64,000 nucleotides of DNA from Oenanthe sinensis. Lineage: Eukaryota; Streptophyta; Magnoliopsida; Apiales; Apiaceae. The stretch is from contig CM053800.1 in NCBI GenBank assembly GCA_028671895.1, positions 16,265,886 through 16,329,885 of the forward strand, read 5' to 3'. Under the pieces are notes generated by a model. The model was not told the origin of the DNA. It was given only the letters and a program-made list of their open reading frames with translations, and ran no database searches. Made by a program: the position numbers and the translations under genes. Of the stretch, positions 23,761 to 35,638 are shown in pieces (the stretch's first letter is position 1; every line of letters begins with the position of its first letter).

Positions 23761-25980
23761 CCAGCTTCTGTAGCCACTAGGGGCTAATCGAAAAGAATCA
23801 ATCAAGATTAAAAGATAATCACCTTAACATTCCAAAACATATTTTTCATCTCAAGGAGAAGGAAAAATATAAGAAGGAATGGTAATGGATTGCATTAAAG
23901 CACTTTTAGTAAAAGAGTTTTGTCGGTTCTAAAGATTTATCATTTAAGAGCATGAAACCAATAAAAATTTTCTTTAAGATACTTATCCCATAATAAAACG
24001 CGGGAGTATCAGAGAAAAATTCTATCCCTTATGAATTTCTTATAAGGCAAACTTCCTATAATAAAACGCGGGAATTTATACCAAAGAAGAAATTCAACTC
24101 TCTTACCAAATTATATCTCGATAAAATGACTCTTTTCCATTAAACCTAAGTACTGTATGTTTTGAAAATAGTTTTGCAAAACATCCTTATCAGATAGAGG
24201 ACTATGATTTTCCGACTCATAATACAATTATGATTTACATCATTTTCGTCCACCTGATAGTATCCCCGACTTAAAATAAAAATATGACAATTGGGGTGAA
24301 TGAATGCTTAACAATACAGTACAAGGCCTTCAAAGCAACAACCACTGTTTTGGTACTCTGAATCAATGTGAAACATACATTGAAACAAGTCTTTAAAAAC
24401 AAATCATTTTACAAGTGATTGATACCTCGAAGTTAAAACAAATTTTCAAAAGAGAGAAAAAGCTTTTAAAGATAAGACTTTTTAAAACTAGCTTTTAGGA
24501 GAGGATAAAAGATTTCGAGATTTAAAGAAAGATTATCATCAAGAAAAGTTTGATTCACACCCTAGGATTGGGAAAATAAAGTAGGGCTGTAAATCAAATG
24601 ATTTTCAAAAGAGAAGTTTTGAAAAAGAATTTTGATGTTTTCTTCTCTGAAACTGATTAGAAAAATGAATGTATCTTTGAATAAAACGTTTTGAAAAAGA
24701 AATAGACAAAATTTTCTTTTAAATACATTCAGGAATCAGTCAAAGAAAGAAAACTAAATATATTAATACTAACGGCTTTTTCAAAAACCAATATTTACTT
24801 AGAATAAAGACTAAGCAAATCCATTAGTATTAATATATCACAATTATTTTGTAATAAAATATTATTCAATTATCACAAAGTAATAAAAGAGAATATTTAT
24901 ATTACGAATAATTATGCTTCTAATTTATTTTAATATACTTAAATCATGGAACTAATATATCACTGAATTGTTTTATATCATCATGATTTAAACAAATCAA
25001 AATAAATTAAATACTTATGTTGCACTAAGCAATTGCCAATCACATGCATATTTATTTTAACTAAACATGGCAATCATTCAGTAGAACAATAAGCATTATG
25101 ACATATTTTTATTATTAGTGATTTCAGATAAGCAACTTGTGTTATCACTAATATTAAAAATATCACAATTAATTGCACGCTGATACCAATTATTCGATAT
25201 TTATCAATAATTTCAAGATGCAAGAAATTGTGCTTCTTATATTTTATCAAATCAAAATTATGAAACTGATAATCATTGAATTGCTTCAATCCATAATTTT
25301 AATAGGATAAAATAATTTCGCTAAATACTAAAATATTTATAAGATTGAATATTAGCATCTAACTTCCTACACTATATCTAATAATTGTCACTCTAGCATA
25401 TTACAATTATACTCATAACAATTATTATTGATATATGTAAGCTCGAGAAAATAGTTGAATAAAAATTCACAAGTCCTTTAAATATAGACATTTAACACTT
25501 GTGTTCCTAATAGCAACTTCTCGCAACAAAAACAAATTTAGAAATATTTTCTAAGTATATAAAACATTGAAAATTTTATAGACATGACTTAGAAAATACT
25601 TCGTCTTATAATATTAGTGAGTTTTGAAATATGCATCAATTACTTAGAACAGAAATTCTAAATACTGTCACTAATATCAAAAGGATCACAATTATTTGTA
25701 ATAAAATATTTAAGAATATCAGAGCAACATATCAGAGCAATTAAGCAAGACATCTTGACTAATAATCATCAAATATTTAACATTCAAAGAATTATGCTTC
25801 TAACTTATGCTAAATAATTTAACTACCACTTATGTATATTGCATTGTAAGCATGATAATTAAACTAGTAGCAATAAGCATGAGGTACTGGATTTAAAATA
25901 AATTCACAAGTCCTTTAAATAGGGAAAATTTAATACTTGTGAACTCATTTGAGAATTCCTTGCATATGGGATTTCCAACA
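23761..25980. other. AT-rich 3' tail of element C, no gene seen
   Basis: No supported frame on either strand. About 24140-24430 aligns with B 8930-9160 and the stretch just before 25980 resembles the DNA downstream of RNase H in element F (47300-47410): both have AAGTCCTTTAAATA followed by a run ending in TTTAATA. This is therefore a shared, ancestral tail of the SIRE-like group. Confidence 0.55.
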
Positions 25981-27330
25981 AATATGCATATAAATAATAT
26001 CCCAAATTCACTAACCAACTTAGACAAAATGAATTCATCAAGTTGTTTAACAAATATCTGCAATTTATTCTACTAAGGACAATCTCGAAAGAAATGATAC
26101 CTGGTGTCCATGAGCTTGTTCCTTAAGTGGTGTGGAGAGATCAACAGAGTTGTTGGAATAAATTGACAGCTTCTAGGAATGACTTCCCTGTCTTTCTTAC
26201 AACCTGCATCATCTATATCTATATAGCCAATTAGGTTAAACCTATTATCTTCAGGGTCCCAGATTCCAAGAATTGGTGATCCCCTAAGATATCTAACAAT
26301 TCATAACTTAGCTATAAGATAAGATTCTCTAGTATCCACTTGGAAACTTGCACATAGGCATATCGAGAATAAAATATATGGTCTTTATGCATAGAATAAG
26401 TAATGAGCTGATCATACCTCTATAGCTTGTCACTTCATTTCATATACCTGATTTGCCCTGATCAAGCTTAGTGGTCTGTTGGAAAGTAGTCTTGGCAGGT
26501 CTAGAATCTTCCAAATTGCGCATCTTCAAAAGATCCTTGACTTACTTTAATTGCCATCATTCTTTCGAATTACTTATAATTCAAAAAGAACTGCAACTCT
26601 TCCAACATGCTCATGTTGTACCTACTCTGCATTAACTTAGCAAATATCTCTTGCCAAATTTTCATTAGTAGACCCACATATAATATAATCATGGTATTCT
26701 TGCACATATATTATATTGTGTGTGCTTTGTAATCTAGAGAGATATATGTGTATAACTACTCTAATATAAAATCTTTTTCAAGTAATTAGTAGTTAGAGTG
26801 TCATACCATGTCCTTGACGATTTGCTTGAATCCCTACCTCCGTCATAGATAGCTTGTGAAGAGAATGATATACAAATCCCAATGTATTTGCAACTTCAAA
26901 GTCCAGGAAATGTTGTACATCAACTTCAACTTCTAACTCACCATTCAGGAGTGCACTTGTTCAAATTGCATCTGATAGATCTTCATGCTTGAATGCTCAA
27001 CATGTGCTAGGAATATCCTGCTGTTAGGTCCTCATATTGTTAGGCCCTAAAAGGATCAAATCTCGTCTCTGTTGCTTTCTGTTAGATCTTGAAAGTCCCG
27101 AAGATTCTGTTTTCATCATCGTCGACACCTTCTACCTTGTACTAACCTGTAGCAACCATTTTGGCTTTGTCCCTCATAACAATGCCAATTATTCTCCAGT
27201 TTCTGTGAACCCTTACTGTACCAGTTTCAGCTTCGACTTTAGTGGTCTGGGTTCCAGTTTCAGTAGATTCTGCCTTCGAATTGATTGAGATCATCTTGCA
27301 TTACAATCACTCAATCTAGATCAATTAGTG
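25981..27330 (-). pseudogene. Element C RT and RNase H relic
   Basis: Minus-strand DNA follows element F 47415-49000 in order: the C-terminal RNase H text near 26030 (FVxLVSEFG-like), an internal deletion of most of RNase H around 26140, the MIGS..YLT region near 26430, the SMLEELQFF-like stretch near 26600, and the start of the RT region near 27290 (ALIDLD, stop, VIVMQDDLNQFE). Stops and frameshifts are frequent and the YVDD site cannot be read. It identifies C as SIRE-like copia but cannot encode an enzyme. Confidence 0.7.
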
Positions 27331-28860
27331 CATCTTCACTATTCTTTGGGATACCAAATGTTGATTGTTGGGTCCCGAAAAATATATGTTCATCTTGATT
27401 AGCACTTCTAGCCTTTACTCAAAATCCGGTTTACTAAGAACTAGACTCCAGGAATGACTTTGACTTCAAACCCTTTGTCTCGGCAGATATGTTCTTAATG
27501 TATTCCTTTGATCTTCATTGTGTTGAGTACGACTAGTAGATCCTTCTATTGTTTCGCTCCCCCTGAGTTGCTGCTAGGATGTGTTGAAGATCATTCACCT
27601 TTTTCAGTGGATTCTGTTAAAGTTCACGAGTTGTGTAGTTTCACTACCATTTCCACTAATAGGATCTGAATCAACATCATTATCATTGTTTCCTTCTACA
27701 ACCTCAGTTTCATCATCAGTATCTGAATTTGACTCTGACAAGATGTCATACTTCAAAGATTCAGAATAGTCTTTCATTTGAATGCTTGGGAGCTTGGTGT
27801 AGTAGGTCGACACATTCAGACTTTCAATCACCTTCTGGTTTTTCATCATTAATGAGTAGCCGAGGAAAATTATTCCTTGAGTCTTAACTTTAAACTTGCC
27901 AAGATGCTCATCTAGATCTTCAATAAATATCAATTTCCTCCAAACACACAAAAGAGCTTCAGTGTTTGCTTCTAGTTGGCCATTAACTCATATGATGTCT
28001 TTTCACGATCTTGTTGATTAAAGCAGCATGCTGTGTTAATTGCTTCAGCTTCAAAGTACCTTTATAAGTGCAGACTTCATTTAGAACTTCATTCGCGAAA
28101 TTCAGTTCCACTATCTGACTTTAAAGTTCTCACAGCTTTCTTTGCTTCCAACTTGATCTACCTGATTTGATCAATTACCATCTGTGACATTTTGTCTGTT
28201 GAATGCACGGACAACACTAACTTGTAACTAGGGTTGTCATCAACCACCACTAAGCATATTTCTTTCTTGACATAATTTGCTTCAGTGTGATGTTTTCCTT
28301 GACTTCCCTATGTGACGTACTTCAAAATGTCCTTCTGGATAGAATTCCATATGAAGCAGTCCTCTCACCAATTTCATCTTTATTAGAGAATCCATTGTCT
28401 TGATCAACAAGTGTGAGAGCTTCCTATGCCATAGCCAACTCTTTACTGATGAAGCTTTACTAAGAAACTCACTTCACCTTTGAATATAAACTCCATGTCA
28501 GCTACGAACAAACTTCCTCACTCTCAGTTGAGTGAGCTTCCAACCTTCTTGTTTGAGATCAAACACTTTTCCTTTTCAATGCTTTTCCAGAAAACCCTTG
28601 ATAAAGAATTCCCTAGTACCCTGTAGATAGTGCTTAAGTCCTTCAACAAGAAAGATGTTTCCACTGATGACAGTTCTTAAATCATGATAGCCATATCCCT
28701 TGTACATCCTTTGCTGTCATCTCCAAAGGTTACCATCGGGGAGGCCTTCTCAACCAACTGTGATGTCAGAGCTTTAATCTATGTCTTTTGTTACATACTC
28801 TGCAATCACAAATGATTAAGCTTCTTGGTACTCAATTTTAATTGAGTCCAGATGGGTTAG
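27331..28860 (-). pseudogene. Element C integrase and protease relic
   Basis: The longest open piece, 27951-27604, matches the integrase C-terminal region of element H: EDLDEHLGKFKVKTQGIIFLGY, then KVIESLN and an acidic Asn/Asp-rich linker. Upstream, 28020-28440 carries the integrase core in pieces (a DNPSYKLV-like stretch for the first aspartate region and RTLKSDSGTEF near 28110 for the second). Protease-like text lies at about 28860-28690 (MVTFGDDSKGCTR), and the catalytic DSGC is not seen. Decayed beyond function. Confidence 0.65.
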
Positions 28861-30600
28861 AGTTATTATCAAAGATAACAACAGCTTCAATATGCATAAA
28901 AGCACATGGATAAAAGAACTAACAAATTAATTACTAATTCTGTCTAGTCCATTTCTGTCGTTGTCTAACATTTTTAACTATCTCTAATTACCTAAGTCAG
29001 TTTTAGATTAAACCTTGAATCTACAAATTTTACTAACAACTTAGATAATTCTACCATCTTATCCCTAACAAGCAATACATGATCTAATATGACATTTAAG
29101 TGCAACTATGTGAGTGCAAGCAAATCATGTGAAAATAAGCACATAAACAATTTAAGAATATGCAGAATATTTGAATAAAACATTATAAGCAATATCAAAT
29201 TCCACATATACTTATCAAGTCATTTATCACAATAAGAACAAATATAAAATATCTGATCTATGACCTGTTTGTCTATTAGCAATTTTCACAACATTAGCAG
29301 AGGTATTAAATCACAGAAGATTTAAATCAAGTTTCAAACAAATGTTTAGGGATACACCTAACCGTCTAGAACACCCTATCTAATTCTAGATATTCATTTT
29401 AATGCATAGAAAATCAAGTATGAAATGTACTCACTAAACTCATATAACTAAGCATGAAATCTTATTCTTAGCAATCAATTAAGCATTTAAGTTCTAAGAT
29501 GCTAACATGCTGACACGAGTCTAATACATTTCAAAACATAATAATCATACAATTATAAATTAGATAAAGATATACTAGTTAGTAAGTGTACCTGTGAAGT
29601 GCTTAGTGATTCATCTCTAGTGTTGGTCATTGATGCCAGATATTCATTTGGTTCATCACTGTCACTGATAGAATCAGCCTTGCCTTTAACTTCATCAACA
29701 AATGCTTTCCCTTGCTGCATCCTTACTAATGCTTGATATTCCTGCTTCAACCCAGCATAGTGTCTGCCATCTTTTGCTTGTACAGGCTTCTTCAAACTGT
29801 GTAGCAAACCCTTGATCTTGTCTTTCAAATATAAACCATCCCTGTCTTGCAACCGCCTCTTGAACTGATCTTGAAAATCTCCTTTATGGAATCTATAGGT
29901 AAGGACCTTAGATATAGAATTGGGATTCCATCTGAATCTGACGTCACTAAACTTCCTGTTGCCCTGCAGGCTTGACTTGCAGTCCAGTTCTCAAGATATT
30001 CCAAAGTGTCAAATTCACATGCAACACCTTGACCACTACCTCGAGCTACAACATCTTCAATTCAGCTTCTAGGATCATTTCATTTCTGTTCAGAGGTTCT
30101 CAACCTTGACTTCAATCAAATTTGGTTCCTGGGTCACATATACAGTGGATATGCTAACAACCTGCTTTACCAAATATTATCTTCTTCAGCACTTGTTCTA
30201 GTTCATAGGCCTTCAGCACATACAGGTCTTTTACAGACAATGTGGTTGTATCCTTAAATCCCTGTTGGCTGTATCCTGTGTTCCAGATGATCTGCAGTGT
30301 TAGCACGAACTTCCTGTAATCTCCTTGTAGAATAATCTTTAAGGCTTGTACTGAGATTCCAGGTAGTCCAGTCTGTTCTCCTTCACTACTTCAAACCCCT
30401 TAGATTTTTCATCCAAAAATTCAACTCAAACCAACTAAAAACTGTACCCAAATAATCTCTTCTTTTGCAGCTTCCAAAATATTAGTGGGATCCTATGGAG
30501 TAAACCTTTGAGGAAATTAATACCACTATTTCTTCAACCTGTTCCAGAATAAGCTTCATTGGATAATCTTCAGTCAATTCTTGTTGTCTTCAATACCCGG
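28861..30600 (-). pseudogene. Element C gag relic
   Basis: The piece 29852-29553 contains LKQEYQALVRMQQGKAFVDE followed by an acidic stretch and STSQVHLLTS, which matches in order the H gag (ELKQKYDALVKKHQGRAYIAEG, then VSFLSTVDMS) and the G gag. The parts on both sides are AT-rich and unreadable: 28861-29550 stands where the coiled-coil region should be and 29850-30600 where the capsid and zinc knuckle should be. Confidence 0.6.
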
Positions 30601-31507
30601 AAAAATCTTCAACTACTAATCCTTGAGCACCCTCGAATTAATATTTAAGAAAAATTTAGATTTACAGAATTTTTAATTTTCTTAGAAAATAAATTAATCA
30701 AAAATAAAAATATACAACAAATTAATTTTCAAGAATTTCGAATTTTCTTAAAAATTAAAATATCGTAAATTAATATTTAAGAAAAATTTTAGTTTTCAAG
30801 AATTTTAAATTTTCTAAAAAAAATAAATAAATCTAAAATAAAAATTAAAGGGTAACTATCGGGGTGGAGATAACCATCGGGCGGAATTATAATTCTCCAA
30901 AAATAATAACTATCGGGGGAATATATATTTCCAAGCTAACTATGTATCGGGGACGTGGCAAGTGTGCTAACTATCGGACAACTTCCCTTGATAGTTGGCG
31001 CGTGGACTGGTTTTCTGCGCGTTCAAATTGCTGCAACATGTTCAAGGAGCATTCCAGTTTACCAAGTTTGTGGACCCCATGCGTCAGTTAGCAACATGGT
31101 CACCCATTTTGTTTACTCAAACATGTACTGGTTTATGGCCGAGAGAATTTGAAAATGGACCACGCTAATTTATTTAATAAATTTAAATTATAAACTTAAT
31201 TTCTTTAAAATTTATAAAATAAACTAATTAAAATTTATAACATAAACTAATAAAAGTTTATAAAACAAATTTTATAAAAGTTTGTAAAATAAATTTAATA
31301 TTAAGTTTATAAAATAAACTAATTAAAATTTATAACATAAACTAATAAAAGTTTATAAAATAAATTTTATAAAGTTTATAAAATAAACTTATTAAAAGTT
31401 TATATTTAAACATATTTAATAAGGCCTCTAATCATTCTGAGTCCAAGCAGCTTCGGCACTGTGAGCTTCACTGGGTTACGGATCCTGATTTGTATATCAA
31501 TCAGTCA
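30601..31507 (-). other. Leader of element C with TAACTATCGG motifs and an AT tandem repeat
   Basis: No gene. On the plus strand TAACTATCGG or TAACCATCGG occurs near 30852, 30870, 30908, 30940 (split, TAACTATGTATCGG) and 30966. From 31168 to 31410 there is a degenerate AT repeat with a unit near 24-30 bp (TTTATAAAATAAACT plus AATTAAAA). A plus-strand frame at 30864-31091 crosses the motif array and has no known domain. Confidence 0.75.
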
Positions 31508-31519
31508 GCTCTGATACCA
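31508..31519 (-). other. Primer binding site of element C
   Basis: Plus-strand GCTCTGATACCA, that is TGGTATCAGAGC on the element strand, two bases from the 5' LTR end. Perfect initiator tRNA-Met complement. Confidence 0.92.
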
Positions 31520-31521
31520 AT

Positions 31522-33334
31522 TGTTAGGCCCCGGAAGTATCGTAGAAGGGGGGTTGAATACGATACTCACTAAATTAAAAAATTCTTTCGAATCTTTTGC
31601 GGATAAATAATTTAGAGTTCGGTTAGTGGGCTCGTGTTCTTGAGGTGAATAGTGTTTACGGAGCTGTTTACTAATTTTCTGTGTTTAGGATTAATCATTT
31701 CGGTTCTAGAAAATCAGCAGGAAAATAAACAACACAAGATTCGGGGAATATATCATTGATAAATATAAACCCTGAGGTTGCTACACCCGGTCAACAAATC
31801 CGGTTCGAAGAACAAGTTCTTCGCTGCTTAACAAAAATATAACTCTCAATTTCCTATACAAGTATTTCTAGATCAGTACAAAGGAAACTAAGACCGTAGA
31901 GAGTGATATATAGTGGCTCTGAACATTTTCCGTTAAGGGACCGGCCACTAATACATCTCCGGTGAAGAGGTATGGATTTTCTGACTGCTCTCTCCTCTCC
32001 GGCTTGCCTTCTCTCTCTCTGGTTATTTTTGTAGTGTTGCAGAAGACTGATCCAAATGAATGGCTCTGCTTCAGCTTATGTGTAGACTTTTTCAACTAAG
32101 ATACGTGGCCCATTTTGTGCCAAGTAAACTAGTTGCAGCTTCGCTTCTTTTTCTTCGTAAGTATCGGGAACATTTACTGATTAATTGTTTAACCCTCGAT
32201 GAGTCTGTAGAATAAGTATCGGAGGATTAAAAGAATTCTTGAAATAAAATCAATTACTTCAAAGCTTTGGTAACCATCGGAAAGTGGGTTGGTGGGTTCT
32301 TTGCTTTTGTTTCCTTTTCCGATAGTTAATAACTATCGGCATATAAGACAAAATAAGCCCTTTGTCTTTTCTAATTCTTTGCTCATTTATTTTTCTCACC
32401 CGATGGTTAATAACCATAGGTGAATAAGACAAAATTGCTTGATTAACCATCGGTGAATGAGACGAAATGGCTTGACCAAGTTGACTTCTGGATACAGCTT
32501 CTGTAGTCTCTTTACTTAGCCAATTTCGAACCTGTTAAGCCCTTAATATATTTTCTTCCACTACAACCAAGTCTAATAAATATTTCCTTGTTAATTCGAC
32601 CTTGATTTATTCTGGGCTTAATCACATACCACTTCACTTGTTACCCATTTCAGTAGATAGTCAATTCTTCTCATTCATAGATGCAATTCTCAATCTCTTT
32701 TGTGCTGACGTTTGGTGCAACTGGTCTGGTTCACAAACGACTAACACGATCTTGATCTTCACATCTTCTTTACAATACAATTGACTTTGTTCCTTGTTGA
32801 TTAGAAGTGCTTCGATTGTAAGTGCATTGGAATCCTCTAGCACTTATGCTGAACCATAAACATATCTGAAACCCTGAACATCTTCGAACTTTATCCTTCA
32901 CTGAAGTCTGAACATATGAATGAACTTCCTCCAGCAATCTATAATAGACTCCAAGATTCCATCTAATATTTTGATTCTTTGTATTTGCCGTATATTCTAT
33001 CTTATCGATTCCTGTACTTGAGCTCTGCAAATCATTGCTTGACTGATTCGCAGATTTGGATCACTAGAATCTTTCTGGTACTTTGACAACTGCTTCACTG
33101 CTTCCACATCCTTGAATACTTCAACCTTTATTCTTCACTGAGGCATGAACATATTAATGAACTTCTTCCAGTGAGCTAATGCTTCAAGTCTGTAGATTTC
33201 TTCTTTATCCTTTGTCTTTACCAAGTCTTCATGTCTTCCTGATTCCGGTGATAACTTCATATTATTTACTCGTCCTGTTCTTGTGTTGAGTTATAACCCT
33301 ATGTTACATATAGGTCTATGCATACAGCCTTTCA
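31522..33334 (-). repeat. 5' LTR of element C
   Basis: 1813 bp, the same length as the 3' LTR and apparently identical but for one base. Followed on the right by ACATG (33335-33339), the second copy of the target duplication. Confidence 0.95.
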
Positions 33335-33562
33335 ACATGTAACATCATTCTCATCATCAATATGCTTCTTAAAAGCATTTTGCTGAACGTGAGTTGCATT
33401 CTCAGTTAGAGGAGCAGGTGAAGGAATTTCAATGACGTGGAGCTTTCGCTCCTGCTTGAGGACAATCCTCAAATTCCTATACCAATCAATAAAGTTGGTT
33501 CATGTCAGCTTATCCTTCTTAAGAGTTGCTCGTACAGAGAAGTTATTTGTGTTGTTTGCCAT
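33335..33562 (-). pseudogene. Element I gag amino-terminal piece
   Basis: ATG at 33562-33560 gives MANNTNNFSVRATL, then an in-frame TGA at codon 21 (33502-33500), then NFIDWYRNLRIVL and QERKLHVIEIPS. It runs into the ACATG site at 33335-33339 where element C was inserted, and resumes left of 20065 with ATMSAELQN. The codon-21 stop is at the same place as in copies A1 and E. Confidence 0.85.
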
Positions 33563-35388
33563 TATATATATAAAATGTTTAAAATGCAAATTAGTTACTC
33601 TGCAGAAGTTTAATTATGTTCAAGTGATTATCATATACATTCTTAATATATATTGCCCACTATTTTTCATCAAATCAATATCCCTAACTATTAATTCGGA
33701 AAGCATTTCTTTAAATCTCTCTAGTGAGCCAATATCCATATTTCATCCATGTTTTAAGATAGCGTTGGCTAATACACCCAAAACATGACTATTTAGGTAG
33801 ATAACATTTGTCGATTATATCAACTATAACTCTTGGAAAGTTTGGTGGAACAATCCTTTGTACACATTTATCCAATAAATCTCACCAAACTCTATTCCTC
33901 TAAACCCACAATCCTATTGTGATGATTTAGTTAAGTTAGACCCACTGTTTCAATAAACTAAGTACATTTACTTATCACATTTTCCCATGATTGATAAGAG
34001 CACTTCACTTTAGCAAACTCACTCCTTCTCAATCTAGATCTTGATGTGTTTAAAACATTGGAAGACATCTTTATTGATTTAATATTTATTTAGGGATTTA
34101 TTGTTTAACGATCATGATCCCATCATAAAGAGATTCTCAATTTTTCCTTGATCAAATAATCCATTTCCATATTTGTCAATGGTTTGATTTTCAGATCATC
34201 GGAGAAGTCACAAGCGGTCTCACTTAAAATATAACTTTCTTACGAATTAAACTAATAATTCGTTTTTGACAAAATCTCCCCATATCAGAAAAAAAATTCC
34301 TATTTAATATCATGTTTCATAAACACAAGAATCTCATGATCGTTTGTTTAGTTTTAAAATCTTGAATCATTATAGATTTTATCTTTCTTAAGCAAGCATG
34401 ACATGGGTGTCATATCTAATACATATATACCAACGCATACACATCTACACATGCATTCATATACATATATGTATTATGCGTAAATTAAACGTATTTGGTT
34501 ATAGCCCTATCCTATGTGATATTTCTAAGCTAATGGAAATATCAAGGTCATTATATGGTGGTTTTAAATACTAAACTATTACATGTATTTATCTTCTTCG
34601 TTGCTCCATCATCTGAATTGTGTTCTAGCTTCCTTGCTTCCATTTCTTAATTGTCAATTACATTGAATGATAAATAAATCTATTCTAATGAAATTATAAG
34701 AAGAACTCGAGTTACATTCGAGATTAACAATTACAATGAATATATGACATGCAAGTCGTATTTAAGACCAAAACCATAAAACCATAAAATAAAACCACTA
34801 TCATATGGGTCATTGGGCCATAACCATCCAACATGCTAACAAAAAAACTAGTGACATATCAGAATGCATAATTATATCATCATACATCATATATATCATA
34901 ATCATAAAATCATAACAAAAAAACAAAAATTGATTTCAGAACAGTAAATCGCATTTTTAAGGCCCTTAACGATGTCAAATGGCCAAAAAATACCATGTCA
35001 CATCAAAGCGGAGATTTTTTCTCGTGGCAATTTTCCCTTTCCAGAAAGAGTAAATTTGACTCATTCTGACTTCGTCGAAAAACACTATTCATCTGTAGAA
35101 TCATTATTCATAGAATCTGCATCTTATGCAATTATGTTTCTTACCACTTAAGAATGATTCTGATGACCTTCCATGGACTGTATCTCGTATCACCAATATA
35201 CAGTTCATCACACATATCATGTCATAACAGTTTATAACATTGCAGATCACATATAATCATTATAACAGTTTATAAATCGAATATACATGAACATGAAGCA
35301 TGACAGTTTATCAAATAGGCATACATGCATCAAATACAGAAAACACGTTAACCAAATCATCCCATTATACACGTAGCTCTGATTCCTT
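33563..35388 (-). other. Leader of element I, with primer site near 35372-35383
   Basis: No gene. The DNA matches, in reverse, the leaders of copies D (55695-57238) and E (51999-53765), including the blocks GGGATCATGATCGTT and AACTCGAGTTC. The primer site is degraded (minus-strand GAATCAGAGC). A plus-strand frame of 118 codons at 33432-33788 is an antisense artefact of gag and leader. Confidence 0.75.
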
Positions 35389-35638
35389 TGAAAGGTTTCA
35401 AGCATGTAAACGTAGTGGAATTAACGTAAAAAAATTGAAACCCTATCTCAGGATCTATGTATAACGTATGAATGATTATGGTGAAGAAATTTTACCTTAA
35501 CGAAGCTTAATGTATGATTATAATGGAGGTCCAGAAATAATGAATCACAGCAGCCCTTTGTTGCAAAGATCTGCTCTCCAAAGATGTTCACACGAATGCA
35601 CGATCGTCCAATGATCACCGGATTCGGTACTTATAAAG
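35389..35638 (-). repeat. 5' LTR remnant of element I, cut by element H
   Basis: Only the last 250 bp of a family A LTR remain, from the CCTTTCA end at 35389 to GGTACT near 35638, where the text changes to the LTR of element H. Landmarks shared with other copies include AAAGATCTGCTCTCCAAAGA (35564-35583). Confidence 0.8.

Larger units (their letters stand above)
20065..33334 (-). mobile_element. Element C: 13.3 kb SIRE-like copia derivative, complete ends, decayed coding
   Basis: On its own strand: 5' LTR 33334-31522, primer site 31519-31508, leader with motif array, gag relic, protease-integrase relic, RT/RNase H relic, long AT-rich tail, extra 3' ORF relic, polypurine tract 21891-21878, 3' LTR 21877-20065. 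Both LTRs are 1813 bp and I see a single difference (CCGGTCCG near 20343 against CCGGTTCG near 31800). That makes it probably the youngest insertion here, yet no gag-pol frame survives: the interior was already dead when it jumped, so it must be mobilised in trans. Confidence 0.92.
18437..35638 (-). mobile_element. Ty1/copia element I (family A), oldest host of the nest
   Basis: Read right to left: broken 5' LTR (35638-35389), primer site (about 35383-35372), leader (to 33563), gag start (33562), gag cut by element C (20065-33334), rest of gag, protease, and integrase up to 18437, where A1 cuts it. Everything 3' of mid-integrase is outside the window or beyond A1. Its coding DNA is closely related to A1, D and E, so one copia family inserted into its own older copy. 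Confidence 0.85.

Noticed and set aside
33432..33788. Plus-strand frame of 118 codons
   Set aside because: Antisense of element I gag and leader; similar antisense frames occur at 818-1081, 53763-54149 and 57380-57643 opposite the other gag copies.
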